Part shown: positions 1 to 5,485 of the stretch, piece by piece
Position numbering within the stretch: position 1 is the stretch's first letter
Layout: the number at the start of each line of letters is the position of its first letter
DNA from: CAVUUN01 sp964421755
GTDB lineage: Bacteria > Acidobacteriota > UBA6911 > RPQK01
Assembly: GCA_964421755.1 (NCBI GenBank)
Contig: CAYQYP010000111.1
Coordinates: 1 to 7,238 of the forward strand
Direction: 5' to 3'
DNA: 7,238 bases
Program-made: the position numbers and the translations under genes
The notes under the pieces: model-generated
Seen by the model: the letters and a program-made list of their open reading frames with translations, nothing else
What the model was told of the DNA's origin: nothing
The model's database searches: none

Positions 1-216
1 CCACTGGCGGAGACGCCCGACGTCCTGGTGGGAGGGCGTCCGGCACAGGTCGTTTCCGCCGAACTCGCCTCGACTGGAATCTGGCGCCTCGGCATCCGTG
101 TTCCTGACGACACGCCGCCTGGTCCTGCACTTGTCGAAGTCCGCGCCGGCGGCGTGCCCAGCCAGGCTGAAGCTTTCCTCGAGATCGGGACGCGACCTCG
201 CGTCCGCCGGCGATGA
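1..216 (+). CDS. C-terminal end of a protein with a TIGR03437-like domain (5' end outside window)
   Basis: Frame 1 is open from the first base of the window to a TGA at 214-216, giving 71 residues of a larger protein. The pattern VLVGGRPAQV, then GIWRLGIRVPDD, then a Pro/Gly-rich turn, then LVEVRAGGVPSQAE matches my memory of the C-terminal TIGR03437 domain. This is a beta-sandwich, IPT/TIG-like module found at the end of many large secreted proteins of Solibacter-type Acidobacteriota. The family's usual G-[VI]-Y-Q-[VI]-N motif is here GIWRLGI. After the domain only a short Arg-rich tail (TRPRVRRR) precedes the stop. The function of the whole protein cannot be judged, because the N-terminal part is missing. 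An unrelated beta-sandwich protein remains possible. It reads toward the ars operon but is separated by about 110 nt and a hairpin, so it is probably not co-regulated. Confidence 0.6.
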   Translation, partial: PLAETPDVLVGGRPAQVVSAELASTGIWRLGIRVPDDTPPGPALVEVRAGGVPSQAEAFLEIGTRPRVRRR

Positions 217-291
217 CCGAGGTCGGAGCCTCCACACCTCACGCCGGCTCATTCGTCAGCCACTTCATACGGGACATTGCAGGCGGATAGG

Positions 292-306
292 CCGGGCTCG
301 GCCCGG
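292..306. other. GC-rich hairpin between the upstream gene and the ars operon
   Basis: CCGGGC (292-297) and GCCCGG (301-306) form a perfect 6-bp stem around a TCG loop. There is no T-run on either side, so it is not a canonical Rho-independent terminator. It could still mark the 3' end of the upstream transcript. Confidence 0.3.
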
Positions 307-328
307 ATCAACCGAATTCCGATACTCC

Positions 329-358
329 TTGACAGATCCTTGGCTATTTGGCTAAACT
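329..358 (+). promoter_or_regulatory. Sigma70-like promoter of the first ars operon
   Basis: A perfect -35 hexamer TTGACA lies at 329-334. After 18 nt comes TAAACT at 353-358, a 4/6 match to TATAAT. A start of transcription about 7 nt later (around 365) would leave only about 10 nt before the arsR ATG at 375. That leader contains no purine-rich ribosome binding site. Confidence 0.55.
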
Positions 359-364
359 GCCAAG
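339..364. promoter_or_regulatory. Candidate ArsR operator (26-bp imperfect palindrome)
   Basis: Outer arms CTTGGC (339-344) and GCCAAG (359-364) are exact inverted repeats. Inside them TTT (347-349) pairs with AAA (354-356), and the symmetry centre falls between 351 and 352. The palindrome covers most of the spacer and the whole -10 element of the promoter. This is where ArsR/SmtB repressors usually sit for autorepression. The position and symmetry are seen directly; binding by the adjacent ArsR is inferred. Confidence 0.5.
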
Positions 365-374
365 CGTGATAAAC

Positions 375-695
375 ATGGAAAAGAAGGATCGTCTCCGCTT
401 GGAAAGCCGTGCCCGGATCATGAAGGCCCTGGGGCACCCGACGCGGCTATTTATCGTCGAGACCCTGGAGGCGCGCGCACACTGTGTCTGCGAGCTGACC
501 GCAATGATCGGCGCCGACATCTCCACCGTCTCCAAGCATCTCTCGATTCTCAAGCAGGCCGGAGTGGTGCGGGACGAAAAGCGCGGTTCTCAGGTGTTCT
601 ACACGCTTCGTGTCCCTTGCGTACTCAGGCTTTTCGACTGCGTGGAGGCAATCGTCAAAGATTCGGCGCGGGATTATCTGGAGTTGTCTCAGTGA
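375..695 (+). CDS. arsR: ArsR/SmtB-family arsenic-responsive repressor
   Basis: This 106-residue winged-helix repressor has the usual length for the family. Such proteins dimerise on operator DNA and release it when As(III) or Sb(III) binds. Residues 18-31 give the typical ALGHPTRLFIVETL start. HCVCEL at 36-41 places Cys37 and Cys39 like the ELCVCDL metal site of E. coli ArsR. The recognition helix is about 50-65 (STVSKHLSILKQAGVV), followed by the wing up to VFYTL (74-78). Two further cysteines, Cys82 and Cys89, lie in the C-terminal helix. The ATG at 375 is preferred. An in-frame TTG at 348 lies upstream of the -10 element and inside the palindrome, so it would not be on the transcript. Its stop overlaps the start of the permease by 4 nt. 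It is likely autoregulated through 339-364. The identity of the inducing metalloid is inferred from the Cys-x-Cys site and the neighbours. Confidence 0.9.
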   Translation: MEKKDRLRLESRARIMKALGHPTRLFIVETLEARAHCVCELTAMIGADISTVSKHLSILKQAGVVRDEKRGSQVFYTLRVPCVLRLFDCVEAIVKDSARDYLELSQ

Positions 696-2065
696 GCACC
701 GAAGTGTGTCCTGTTCCGCCACGAGCCGCGACTGAGCAGCCCGAAGCCAAGTCGGCTGTCAGCCTCGACGTCTGGCGAAACGAATGGAAAACCCTTCTCA
801 CAATTCTTGTCGTCTTCCTGGGCGCCTATTACCTGCCTGTCGGCTCCGCCCGATTTGACAACGCCGTCCTGGAATCGTTCCACCTTCTGAAGTGGTATGC
901 ACGGGAGCACGTTCTGCTATGCCTTGTCCCGGCATTTTTCATTGCCGGAGCGATCGGAGTGTTCGTCAGCCAAGCCTCGGTGATCCGCTATCTGGGCGCC
1001 CGGGCTAACAAAGTGCTGGCGTACGGGGTCGCATCGGTTTCCGGCACGATTCTGGCTGTCTGTTCCTGCACCGTGTTGCCGCTTTTCGCGGGCATCTACC
1101 GGATGGGCGCGGGACTCGGCCCGGCTTCGGCGTTTCTGTATTCCGGCCCGGCGATCAACATTCTGGCCATCGTCCTGACCGCCCGGGTGCTGGGAATCCA
1201 GCTCGGCTTGGCGCGCGCGGTCGGCGCCGTCCTCTTTAGCGTCATCATCGGGCTCGCGATGCATTTCATCTTCCGCAAGGAAGAGCAGGAAAAGGTCGAC
1301 GCCCAGATGGCGATGCCTGAGCCCGAGGCGACGAGGCCGCTGTGGCAGACGAGCCTCTACTTCGCCTCGATGGTGGCCGTACTGGTCTTCGCGAACTGGG
1401 GGAAACCAGAAGCGACGAGCGGATTCTTTTCCACCGTTCACGCGATCAAGTGGATCCTCACGGGGGCCGCCGCCGCTTTTCTTGGGCTCCTGCTCGCGCG
1501 CTGGTTCGGCCTGGGGTGGGCTCGTCTGGCGGCTGTCGGCGTGCCCACTGCTCTGGCCGCTGTGCTTTTCCCCGAGCAGATTGTCGCTTTCACGATCGGC
1601 AGCGTAGGTCTGGCCATTGCGACCAGCACGGATTGCGGCCCGATGCGCGAGTGGTTCAACGCGTCCTGGGCTTTTGCCAAACAGATCCTGCCCCTCCTGT
1701 TTTTCGGAATCCTCGTCTCGGGAATTCTGCTGGGCCGGCCTGGACACGAAGGCCTTATCCCGTCGGAATGGGTCGCGACGCTGGTCGGCGGCAACTCGCT
1801 CTCGGCGAACCTGTTTGCTTCCGTCGTGGCGGCTTTCATGTATTTCGCCACGCTCACTGAAGTTCCGATCCTCCTCGGCCTGATTGGAAGCGGGATGGGG
1901 GACGGCCCCGCCCTGGCCCTGTTGCTGGCCGGACCGGCGCTTTCGTTGCCGAACATGCTGGTGCTGCGAAGCATTATGGGAACCAAGAAGACGGTGGTTT
2001 TCGTTGGACTCGTCATCGTCCTCGCGACCGTCACTGGGATGTTTTACGGTTGGCTGGTTGGATAG
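692..2065 (+). CDS. COG0701 / ArsP_1-type permease (long form)
   Basis: This is a 457-residue polytopic inner-membrane protein. The GTG start at 692 overlaps the arsR stop (GTGA), with GGAG-like bases about 8 nt upstream. The first half holds the family hallmark CSCTVLPLFAGIYRMG, with Cys124 and Cys126, followed by a G-rich SGPAINIL helix. A charged cytosolic loop follows from about 195 to 219 (RKEEQEKVDAQ...). The second half repeats the pattern with STDCG (Cys315), MYFATLTEVP and AGPALSLPNML, suggesting two related halves. ArsP members of this superfamily export trivalent organoarsenicals, while others (the SO_0444 group) are linked to Cu/Zn. At 457 residues it is longer than classic ArsP (about 300-350). 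Its place between arsR and arsF/arsG supports a metalloid or organoarsenical substrate, but the substrate is inferred. Confidence 0.8.
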   Translation: MSTEVCPVPPRAATEQPEAKSAVSLDVWRNEWKTLLTILVVFLGAYYLPVGSARFDNAVLESFHLLKWYAREHVLLCLVPAFFIAGAIGVFVSQASVIRYLGARANKVLAYGVASVSGTILAVCSCTVLPLFAGIYRMGAGLGPASAFLYSGPAINILAIVLTARVLGIQLGLARAVGAVLFSVIIGLAMHFIFRKEEQEKVDAQMAMPEPEATRPLWQTSLYFASMVAVLVFANWGKPEATSGFFSTVHAIKWILTGAAAAFLGLLLARWFGLGWARLAAVGVPTALAAVLFPEQIVAFTIGSVGLAIATSTDCGPMREWFNASWAFAKQILPLLFFGILVSGILLGRPGHEGLIPSEWVATLVGGNSLSANLFASVVAAFMYFATLTEVPILLGLIGSGMGDGPALALLLAGPALSLPNMLVLRSIMGTKKTVVFVGLVIVLATVTGMFYGWLVG

Positions 2066-2097
2066 CTGTGGCCTTACAAGACTCGGAGAGAAATCGA

Positions 2098-2583
2098 ATG
2101 AAAAAGAGAACAATGCTTTTTGCTGGTTTCGCGGTCCTGGGCCTCGTCACTTCGCTCGGAGTGCTCGACATCTGCGACTGCACGCGTCTTGCGGGCGGCC
2201 CGGCCGTCGCAGCTGCGTCGGATACCGACAAACCCATCTCGGAAGGCGTCAAGATCGTAGCCTATTACTTCCACGGAACGACGCGTTGCGCCACCTGCCG
2301 AAAAATCGAGGCATACGCCCATGAGGCCGTTCAAGCGGGGTTCGGCGAGGCACTGAAAGCCGGCAAGCTCGAGTGGCGGACACTGAACGTGGAAGAACCG
2401 GCCAACCGGCATTTTATCAAGGACTATCAGCTTTACACGCGATCCGTCGTACTGGCGAGTTTCCAGGGAGACAAGCAGTTGCGCTGGAAGAACCTCGACC
2501 AGGTCTGGGTGCTGGTCGGAGACAAGGGACAGTTCACCCGGTATGTGCAGAACGAAGTGAAAACATTTTTGGAGAGCCGGTAA
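2098..2583 (+). CDS. arsF: ArsF-family exported thioredoxin-fold protein
   Basis: This protein has 161 residues. The ATG at 2098 follows GGAGAG (2085-2090) with 7 nt spacing; an in-frame TTG further upstream lies inside the permease gene and is less likely. A KKR-start hydrophobic segment (about 6-23) acts as a signal peptide or N-terminal anchor. A thioredoxin-like domain follows, with IVAYYFHGTTRCATC placing a CxxC pair at Cys64 and Cys67, so the active site should face the periplasm. An additional Cys-x-Cys (Cys26, Cys28) lies just after the hydrophobic stretch. The family is described as a subunit of a nitroreductase acting on nitrophenyl arsenicals in the arsEFG system (recalled from Shewanella). 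The CATC fold alone shows only a thiol redox role. It overlaps arsG by 1 nt, so the two are probably translated together and work as a pair. The substrate in this organism is uncertain. Confidence 0.75.
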   Translation: MKKRTMLFAGFAVLGLVTSLGVLDICDCTRLAGGPAVAAASDTDKPISEGVKIVAYYFHGTTRCATCRKIEAYAHEAVQAGFGEALKAGKLEWRTLNVEEPANRHFIKDYQLYTRSVVLASFQGDKQLRWKNLDQVWVLVGDKGQFTRYVQNEVKTFLESR

Positions 2584-3284
2584 TGGACTCCCTGTTTCTC
2601 GCACTCGGGTCCGCGCTCTGGCTGGGTGTTTTGACCTCGATCAGCCCATGCCCACTGGCCACGAACATCGCCGCCATTTCGTTTCTCAGTCGACACGTCG
2701 ACAGACCGTGGCGGACTTTCGTACTCGGTCTGCTCTATACGGTCGGGCGCATCCTCAGCTACGTCGCGGTCGGGCTTATCGTGATGGTCAGCCTGGTGTC
2801 AATACCTTCGCTGTCACTCGGACTGCAGACCTGGATGAATCGGCTGATCGGTCCGCTCCTGGTCATTATCGGGCTCTTTCTGCTAAACGTTCTGAAACTT
2901 AACATCCCGGCTCTGGGCTTCGGTCCGGGGGGACGAATCGAGCGGCTGGCGAATCGAGGAGGGTACCTCGGAGCCGCACTCCTTGGGGCGGCATTCGCTC
3001 TGTCCTTCTGCCCGGTGTCGGCCGCCCTGTTTTTCGGCAGCCTGGTTCCCCTTGCTCTGGCTCATCAATCGGGAACGGCGATGTTCTCCGTATACGGGGT
3101 CGGAACGGCGGTCCCGGTGCTCGGGTTTGCCACGGTTCTCGCTTTCTCCAGTCACTGGCTGACGAAGGCTATGCGAGTCACGGCGAGCGTCGAGCGCTGG
3201 GCAAAGGCGATCACAGGCGTCGTCTTCCTCGTAATCGGAATTTATTACATCTGGATGTACACCTTTTCCCCGGCCACCTTTTAG
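2583..3284 (+). CDS. arsG: ArsG-family CcdA/DsbD-like membrane transporter
   Basis: This 233-residue membrane protein has about six hydrophobic segments. The start ATG at 2583 shares its A with the arsF stop (TAATG), and GGAGAG sits at 2571-2576. SISPCPLATN (Cys23) in the first helix and ALSFCPVSAALFFGSLVP (Cys143) in the fourth are the paired cysteines of the CcdA/DsbD transmembrane fold, placed in equivalent positions of two half-repeats. Families named ArsG are annotated as efflux permeases for aromatic aminoarsenicals. The same fold also carries electrons across the membrane to periplasmic thioredoxin-like proteins. Given the fused neighbour with a periplasmic CxxC, electron transfer to ArsF is an equally reasonable reading. 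The sequence does not settle which applies. Confidence 0.75.
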   Translation: MDSLFLALGSALWLGVLTSISPCPLATNIAAISFLSRHVDRPWRTFVLGLLYTVGRILSYVAVGLIVMVSLVSIPSLSLGLQTWMNRLIGPLLVIIGLFLLNVLKLNIPALGFGPGGRIERLANRGGYLGAALLGAAFALSFCPVSAALFFGSLVPLALAHQSGTAMFSVYGVGTAVPVLGFATVLAFSSHWLTKAMRVTASVERWAKAITGVVFLVIGIYYIWMYTFSPATF

Positions 3285-3326
3285 CTGGCTCGGAATTTCA
3301 GGTCAAAGACTAACAAAGGAAAATTT

Positions 3327-3557
3327 ATGAAGATCCAAGTCGTGGGCACGGGTTGCCCCAAGTGTCAGAAGGTCGAACAGAACGTCATAAACGCCTGCGC
3401 CGAGCTGCAGCTCGATGCGGACATTACCCATGTCAAGGACATCACGCAATTCGCCAAACTGGGCATCATGTTTACCCCGGGCGTGGTCGTGGACGGCCGA
3501 GTGGTTTTCTCCGGCAGGGTCCCGAGCGTCGAAGAGATCAAGGCCGCCCTCGCCTGA
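3327..3557 (+). CDS. Small TM0996/MTH895-type redox-active disulfide protein
   Basis: This 76-residue cytosolic thioredoxin/glutaredoxin-like protein is complete and of typical length for the family. It begins MKIQVVGTGCPKCQKVEQN, with a CPKC active site at Cys10 and Cys13. The conserved cis-Pro region is GIMFTPGVVVDGRVVFSGRVPS, and a C-terminal helix ends the fold. AAAGGA at about 3315-3320 gives a good ribosome binding site 6 nt before the ATG. It is 42 nt downstream of arsG and the last gene before the next promoter, so it probably belongs to the first operon. It likely passes reducing equivalents to the ArsG/ArsF pair or to arsenate reductase. It may correspond to ArsE of the arsEFG system, but I am not sure enough of that to assign the symbol. 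Confidence 0.85.
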   Translation: MKIQVVGTGCPKCQKVEQNVINACAELQLDADITHVKDITQFAKLGIMFTPGVVVDGRVVFSGRVPSVEEIKAALA

Positions 3558-3590
3558 AGATCCGAGAAACCAAGAGCTCACATAGACACA

Positions 3591-3620
3591 TTGACATTAA
3601 TCGATCTAAAATCGTATATT
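3591..3620 (+). promoter_or_regulatory. Strong sigma70-like promoter of the arsR'-acr3-arsC unit
   Basis: TTGACA (3591-3596) is a perfect -35. After 18 nt comes TATATT (3615-3620), a 5/6 match to TATAAT. The expected transcription start, about 7 nt downstream, coincides with the A of the ATG at 3627. This predicts a leaderless mRNA. Confidence 0.7.
3602..3614. promoter_or_regulatory. Possible operator in the acr3-unit promoter
   Basis: CGAT (3602-3605) and ATCG (3611-3614) form a short inverted repeat around CTAAA, inside the -35/-10 spacer. The position suits an ArsR-type repressor site, but the arms are only 4 bp long, so chance is a real alternative. It does not resemble the palindrome at 339-364. 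Confidence 0.3.
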
Positions 3621-3626
3621 CCTCCC

Positions 3627-3791
3627 ATGGACCCACTGGTAAGAAGCTTCAAGGCGTTGGCTGACCCGGTCCGGCTCCGAATAGTCGACTTCGTGAGCAA
3701 CCCCGTGCGCAGTTGCTGCGCTCAGGAGGATGCGGTATGCGCGTGTCGTCAGGCCGACAGCGTAACCCGGCGCGATCACGGAGGACTTTAG
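3627..3791 (+). pseudogene. arsR: Truncated arsR (N-terminal half only)
   Basis: The 54-residue frame starts MDPLVRSFKALADPVRLRIVDFV, a typical ArsR/SmtB N-terminus. It continues to SCCAQEDAVCAC, a metal-site region with Cys-Cys and Cys-x-Cys. Normally the recognition helix, wing and C-terminal dimer helix would follow, another 50-70 residues. Here the frame goes straight to RQADSVTRRDHGGL and a TAG at 3789-3791. No other frame in the roughly 70 bases before acr3 holds the missing part, so this is an internal deletion rather than a frameshift. The stop still overlaps the acr3 GTG by one base, so translational coupling is preserved. Without its DNA-binding helix the product cannot act as a normal repressor. 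It might persist as a short Cys-rich leader, though that is speculation. Confidence 0.75.
3780..3785 (+). promoter_or_regulatory. Ribosome binding site that fixes the acr3 start
   Basis: GGAGGA lies 5 nt before the GTG at 3791, inside the end of the arsR remnant. It argues for this GTG and against in-frame upstream starts, which would add a non-conserved Arg/Ser-rich extension. Confidence 0.7.
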
Positions 3792-4915
3792 TGGACGGAA
3801 CAACAAAGCGTTTGTCTTTTCTGGACCGCTATCTGACTCTCTGGATTTTTTCCGCCATGGCCCTCGGTGTCGGGTTGGGCTATCTGATTCTGGGAGTCGA
3901 GGCGTTTCTGAACAGGTTTCAGGTGGGGGCGACGAACATTCCGATCGCCATCGGCCTGATCCTGATGATGTACCCGCCGCTCGCGAAGGTCCGCTATGAA
4001 GAGCTCGGGGAGGTGTTTCGCAACTGGCGTGTTCTGGGCCTGTCGCTCGTGCAGAACTGGATCGTCGGTCCCCTGCTGATGTTCTTCCTGGCGATCATCT
4101 TCTTGCGCGGGTATCCGGAATACATGATCGGGCTCATCCTGATCGGCCTGGCCCGCTGCATCGCCATGGTTATCGTTTGGAACGAGCTGGCGAAGGGCGA
4201 CAGCGAGTATGCGGCCGGTCTGGTCGCCTTTAACAGCATCTTCCAGGTCTTGTTTTTCAGCGTCTACGCCTACGTCTTCATTACCGTGCTGCCACCGGTT
4301 TTCGGCCTGTCGGGAAGCATCGTGGACATCAGCATGGGTGAAGTCGCGAAGGCCGTTTTCATCTACCTGGGCATTCCTTTCCTCGCCGGCCTGCTGACGC
4401 GAGTCTTCCTGCTGCGCGCCAAGGGGCGTGAGTGGTATGAGAAGCGCTTCATTCCCAAGATCAGCCCGATCACGCTGGTAGCGCTGCTCTTCACGATCGT
4501 CGTGATGTTCAGCCTGAAGGGCAATCTGATCGTGCGGATACCGTTGGATGTGGTCCGCATTGCGATTCCGCTGGTCATCTATTTCGTCGTCATGTTCCTG
4601 GTTAGTTTCTACATGGGCCGCAAAATCGGTGCCGATTACTCCAAGACAACGACCTTGTCCTTTACGGCGGCCAGCAACAATTTTGAGCTCGCGATCGCGG
4701 TAGCGATTGCCGTCTTTGGGATCAACTCCGGGGTCGCGTTTGCCGCTGTAATCGGGCCCCTCGTCGAGGTGCCTGTTCTGATCAGTCTCGTCAACCTGGC
4801 TTTCTACTTCCAGCGACGCTGGTTTGGACATGAGCTGGCGGCCGCTCCCGTCACGCTTCGCGCCGCCGCCCCTGAGTGCCCGAGCGTCATCGGCGGGAAG
4901 AAGCAGATCGGCTAG
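3791..4915 (+). CDS. acr3: ACR3-family arsenite efflux permease
   Basis: This 374-residue inner-membrane protein has about ten hydrophobic helices, the normal size for ACR3. It exports As(OH)3 using the proton gradient. Conserved features are IGLILMMYPPLAKVRYEEL in the second helix, IGLARCIAMVIVWN containing the essential Cys123, and SNNFELAIAVAIA containing Glu299. These match the Cys and Glu known to be needed in bacterial ACR3. The start is the GTG after GGAGGA. The last about 30 residues (ELAAAPVTLRAAAPECPS...) are a hydrophilic, non-conserved tail. The gene is directly coupled to the arsR remnant and followed 29 nt later by arsC, giving the common acr3-arsC order. It is transcribed from the promoter at 3591-3620, and also by any readthrough from the first operon. 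Confidence 0.95.
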   Translation: MDGTTKRLSFLDRYLTLWIFSAMALGVGLGYLILGVEAFLNRFQVGATNIPIAIGLILMMYPPLAKVRYEELGEVFRNWRVLGLSLVQNWIVGPLLMFFLAIIFLRGYPEYMIGLILIGLARCIAMVIVWNELAKGDSEYAAGLVAFNSIFQVLFFSVYAYVFITVLPPVFGLSGSIVDISMGEVAKAVFIYLGIPFLAGLLTRVFLLRAKGREWYEKRFIPKISPITLVALLFTIVVMFSLKGNLIVRIPLDVVRIAIPLVIYFVVMFLVSFYMGRKIGADYSKTTTLSFTAASNNFELAIAVAIAVFGINSGVAFAAVIGPLVEVPVLISLVNLAFYFQRRWFGHELAAAPVTLRAAAPECPSVIGGKKQIG

Positions 4916-4944
4916 ATCGAGTCGCGACAGAATGGAGGTCTTGC

Positions 4945-5388
4945 GTGGCCCAGACATCGAAGCCCAGCATATTGTTTCTATGCACCAAAAATTCCTGTCG
5001 GAGTCAGATGGCCGAAGGCTGGTGCCGGCGGCTCAAGGGCAACAGCTTCGATGCGTTCTCGGCAGGCATCGAAAAGAGCCAGGTTGATCCCCGCGCGGCG
5101 CGGGCCATGGCCGAGGCCGGAGTGGACATCTCGAAGCAACACTCAAAGCAAGTCTCGGAGCTTTACGGAACGTTCGACTACGTGGTGACCGTGTGTGACG
5201 CGGCCTCCGAGCAATGCCCGATTTTCCCGGCCAAGACCCGGGTGATTCACGTCGGTTTTGAGGATCCGCCGAAGCTTGCCAAGAATGCCAAGAGCGAGGA
5301 GGAAGCCCTTTCGCACTATCGCAGAATCAGGGACGAGATCCGCGGGTTTGTGGAAGGGATCGAGCAGAGCCTGGGCGTTGCGCGATAG
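4945..5388 (+). CDS. arsC: Thioredoxin-coupled arsenate reductase (LMW-PTPase fold)
   Basis: This 147-residue cytosolic enzyme reduces As(V) to As(III), the substrate of the adjacent ACR3. The GTG start at 4945 is chosen because GGAGG (4934-4938) lies 6 nt upstream and homology begins at once (KPSILFLC). The phosphate-binding loop CTKNSCRSQMAEG gives the nucleophile Cys13, plus Cys18 and Arg19. The resolving pair is Cys84 and Cys91 in VCDAASEQCPIFP, with the same six-residue spacing as Cys82/Cys89 of the S. aureus pI258 enzyme. FEDPPK supplies the general acid Asp107. This triple-Cys set marks the thioredoxin-recycled class rather than the glutaredoxin class. The CPKC protein encoded at 3327 is one possible electron donor, alongside housekeeping thioredoxin. 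All catalytic residues are present, so it should be active. Confidence 0.95.
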   Translation: MAQTSKPSILFLCTKNSCRSQMAEGWCRRLKGNSFDAFSAGIEKSQVDPRAARAMAEAGVDISKQHSKQVSELYGTFDYVVTVCDAASEQCPIFPAKTRVIHVGFEDPPKLAKNAKSEEEALSHYRRIRDEIRGFVEGIEQSLGVAR

Positions 5389-5485
5389 GTGTCTGCCGGC
5401 AACTGAAAAGGAGCTGTGACTTAGGGCGTATTGCCCAAATCGGAAGACGGCGGGCGACGACGGTCACGGGCACTTTTTTGGAGTG
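5389..5485. other. Non-coding stretch after arsC
   Basis: No gene was recognised. It contains two weak stem-loops: GGGC/GCCC around 5424-5436, and GCACT (5470-5474) with AGTGC (5482-5486). The second lies exactly where homology in the adjacent minus-strand pseudogene ends. Neither looks like a convincing terminator for the arsC transcript, although the second has a T-run in its loop. Confidence 0.4.

Noticed and set aside
348..374. Upstream TTG start for the first arsR adding nine residues
   Set aside because: It lies between the -35 and -10 elements and in the palindrome, so it should not be transcribed from this promoter; the ATG at 375 starts the conserved region.
917..2113. Long minus-strand open frame (about 400 codons) opposite the permease
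   Set aside because: Its translation is a low-complexity Arg/Asp/Gln/His-rich string with no fold, a common mirror of a GC-rich membrane-protein gene on the other strand.
3788..4957. Long minus-strand open frame (about 390 codons) opposite acr3
   Set aside because: Same hydrophilic mirror-image composition, and no ribosome binding site or motifs; acr3 on the plus strand has all its family residues.
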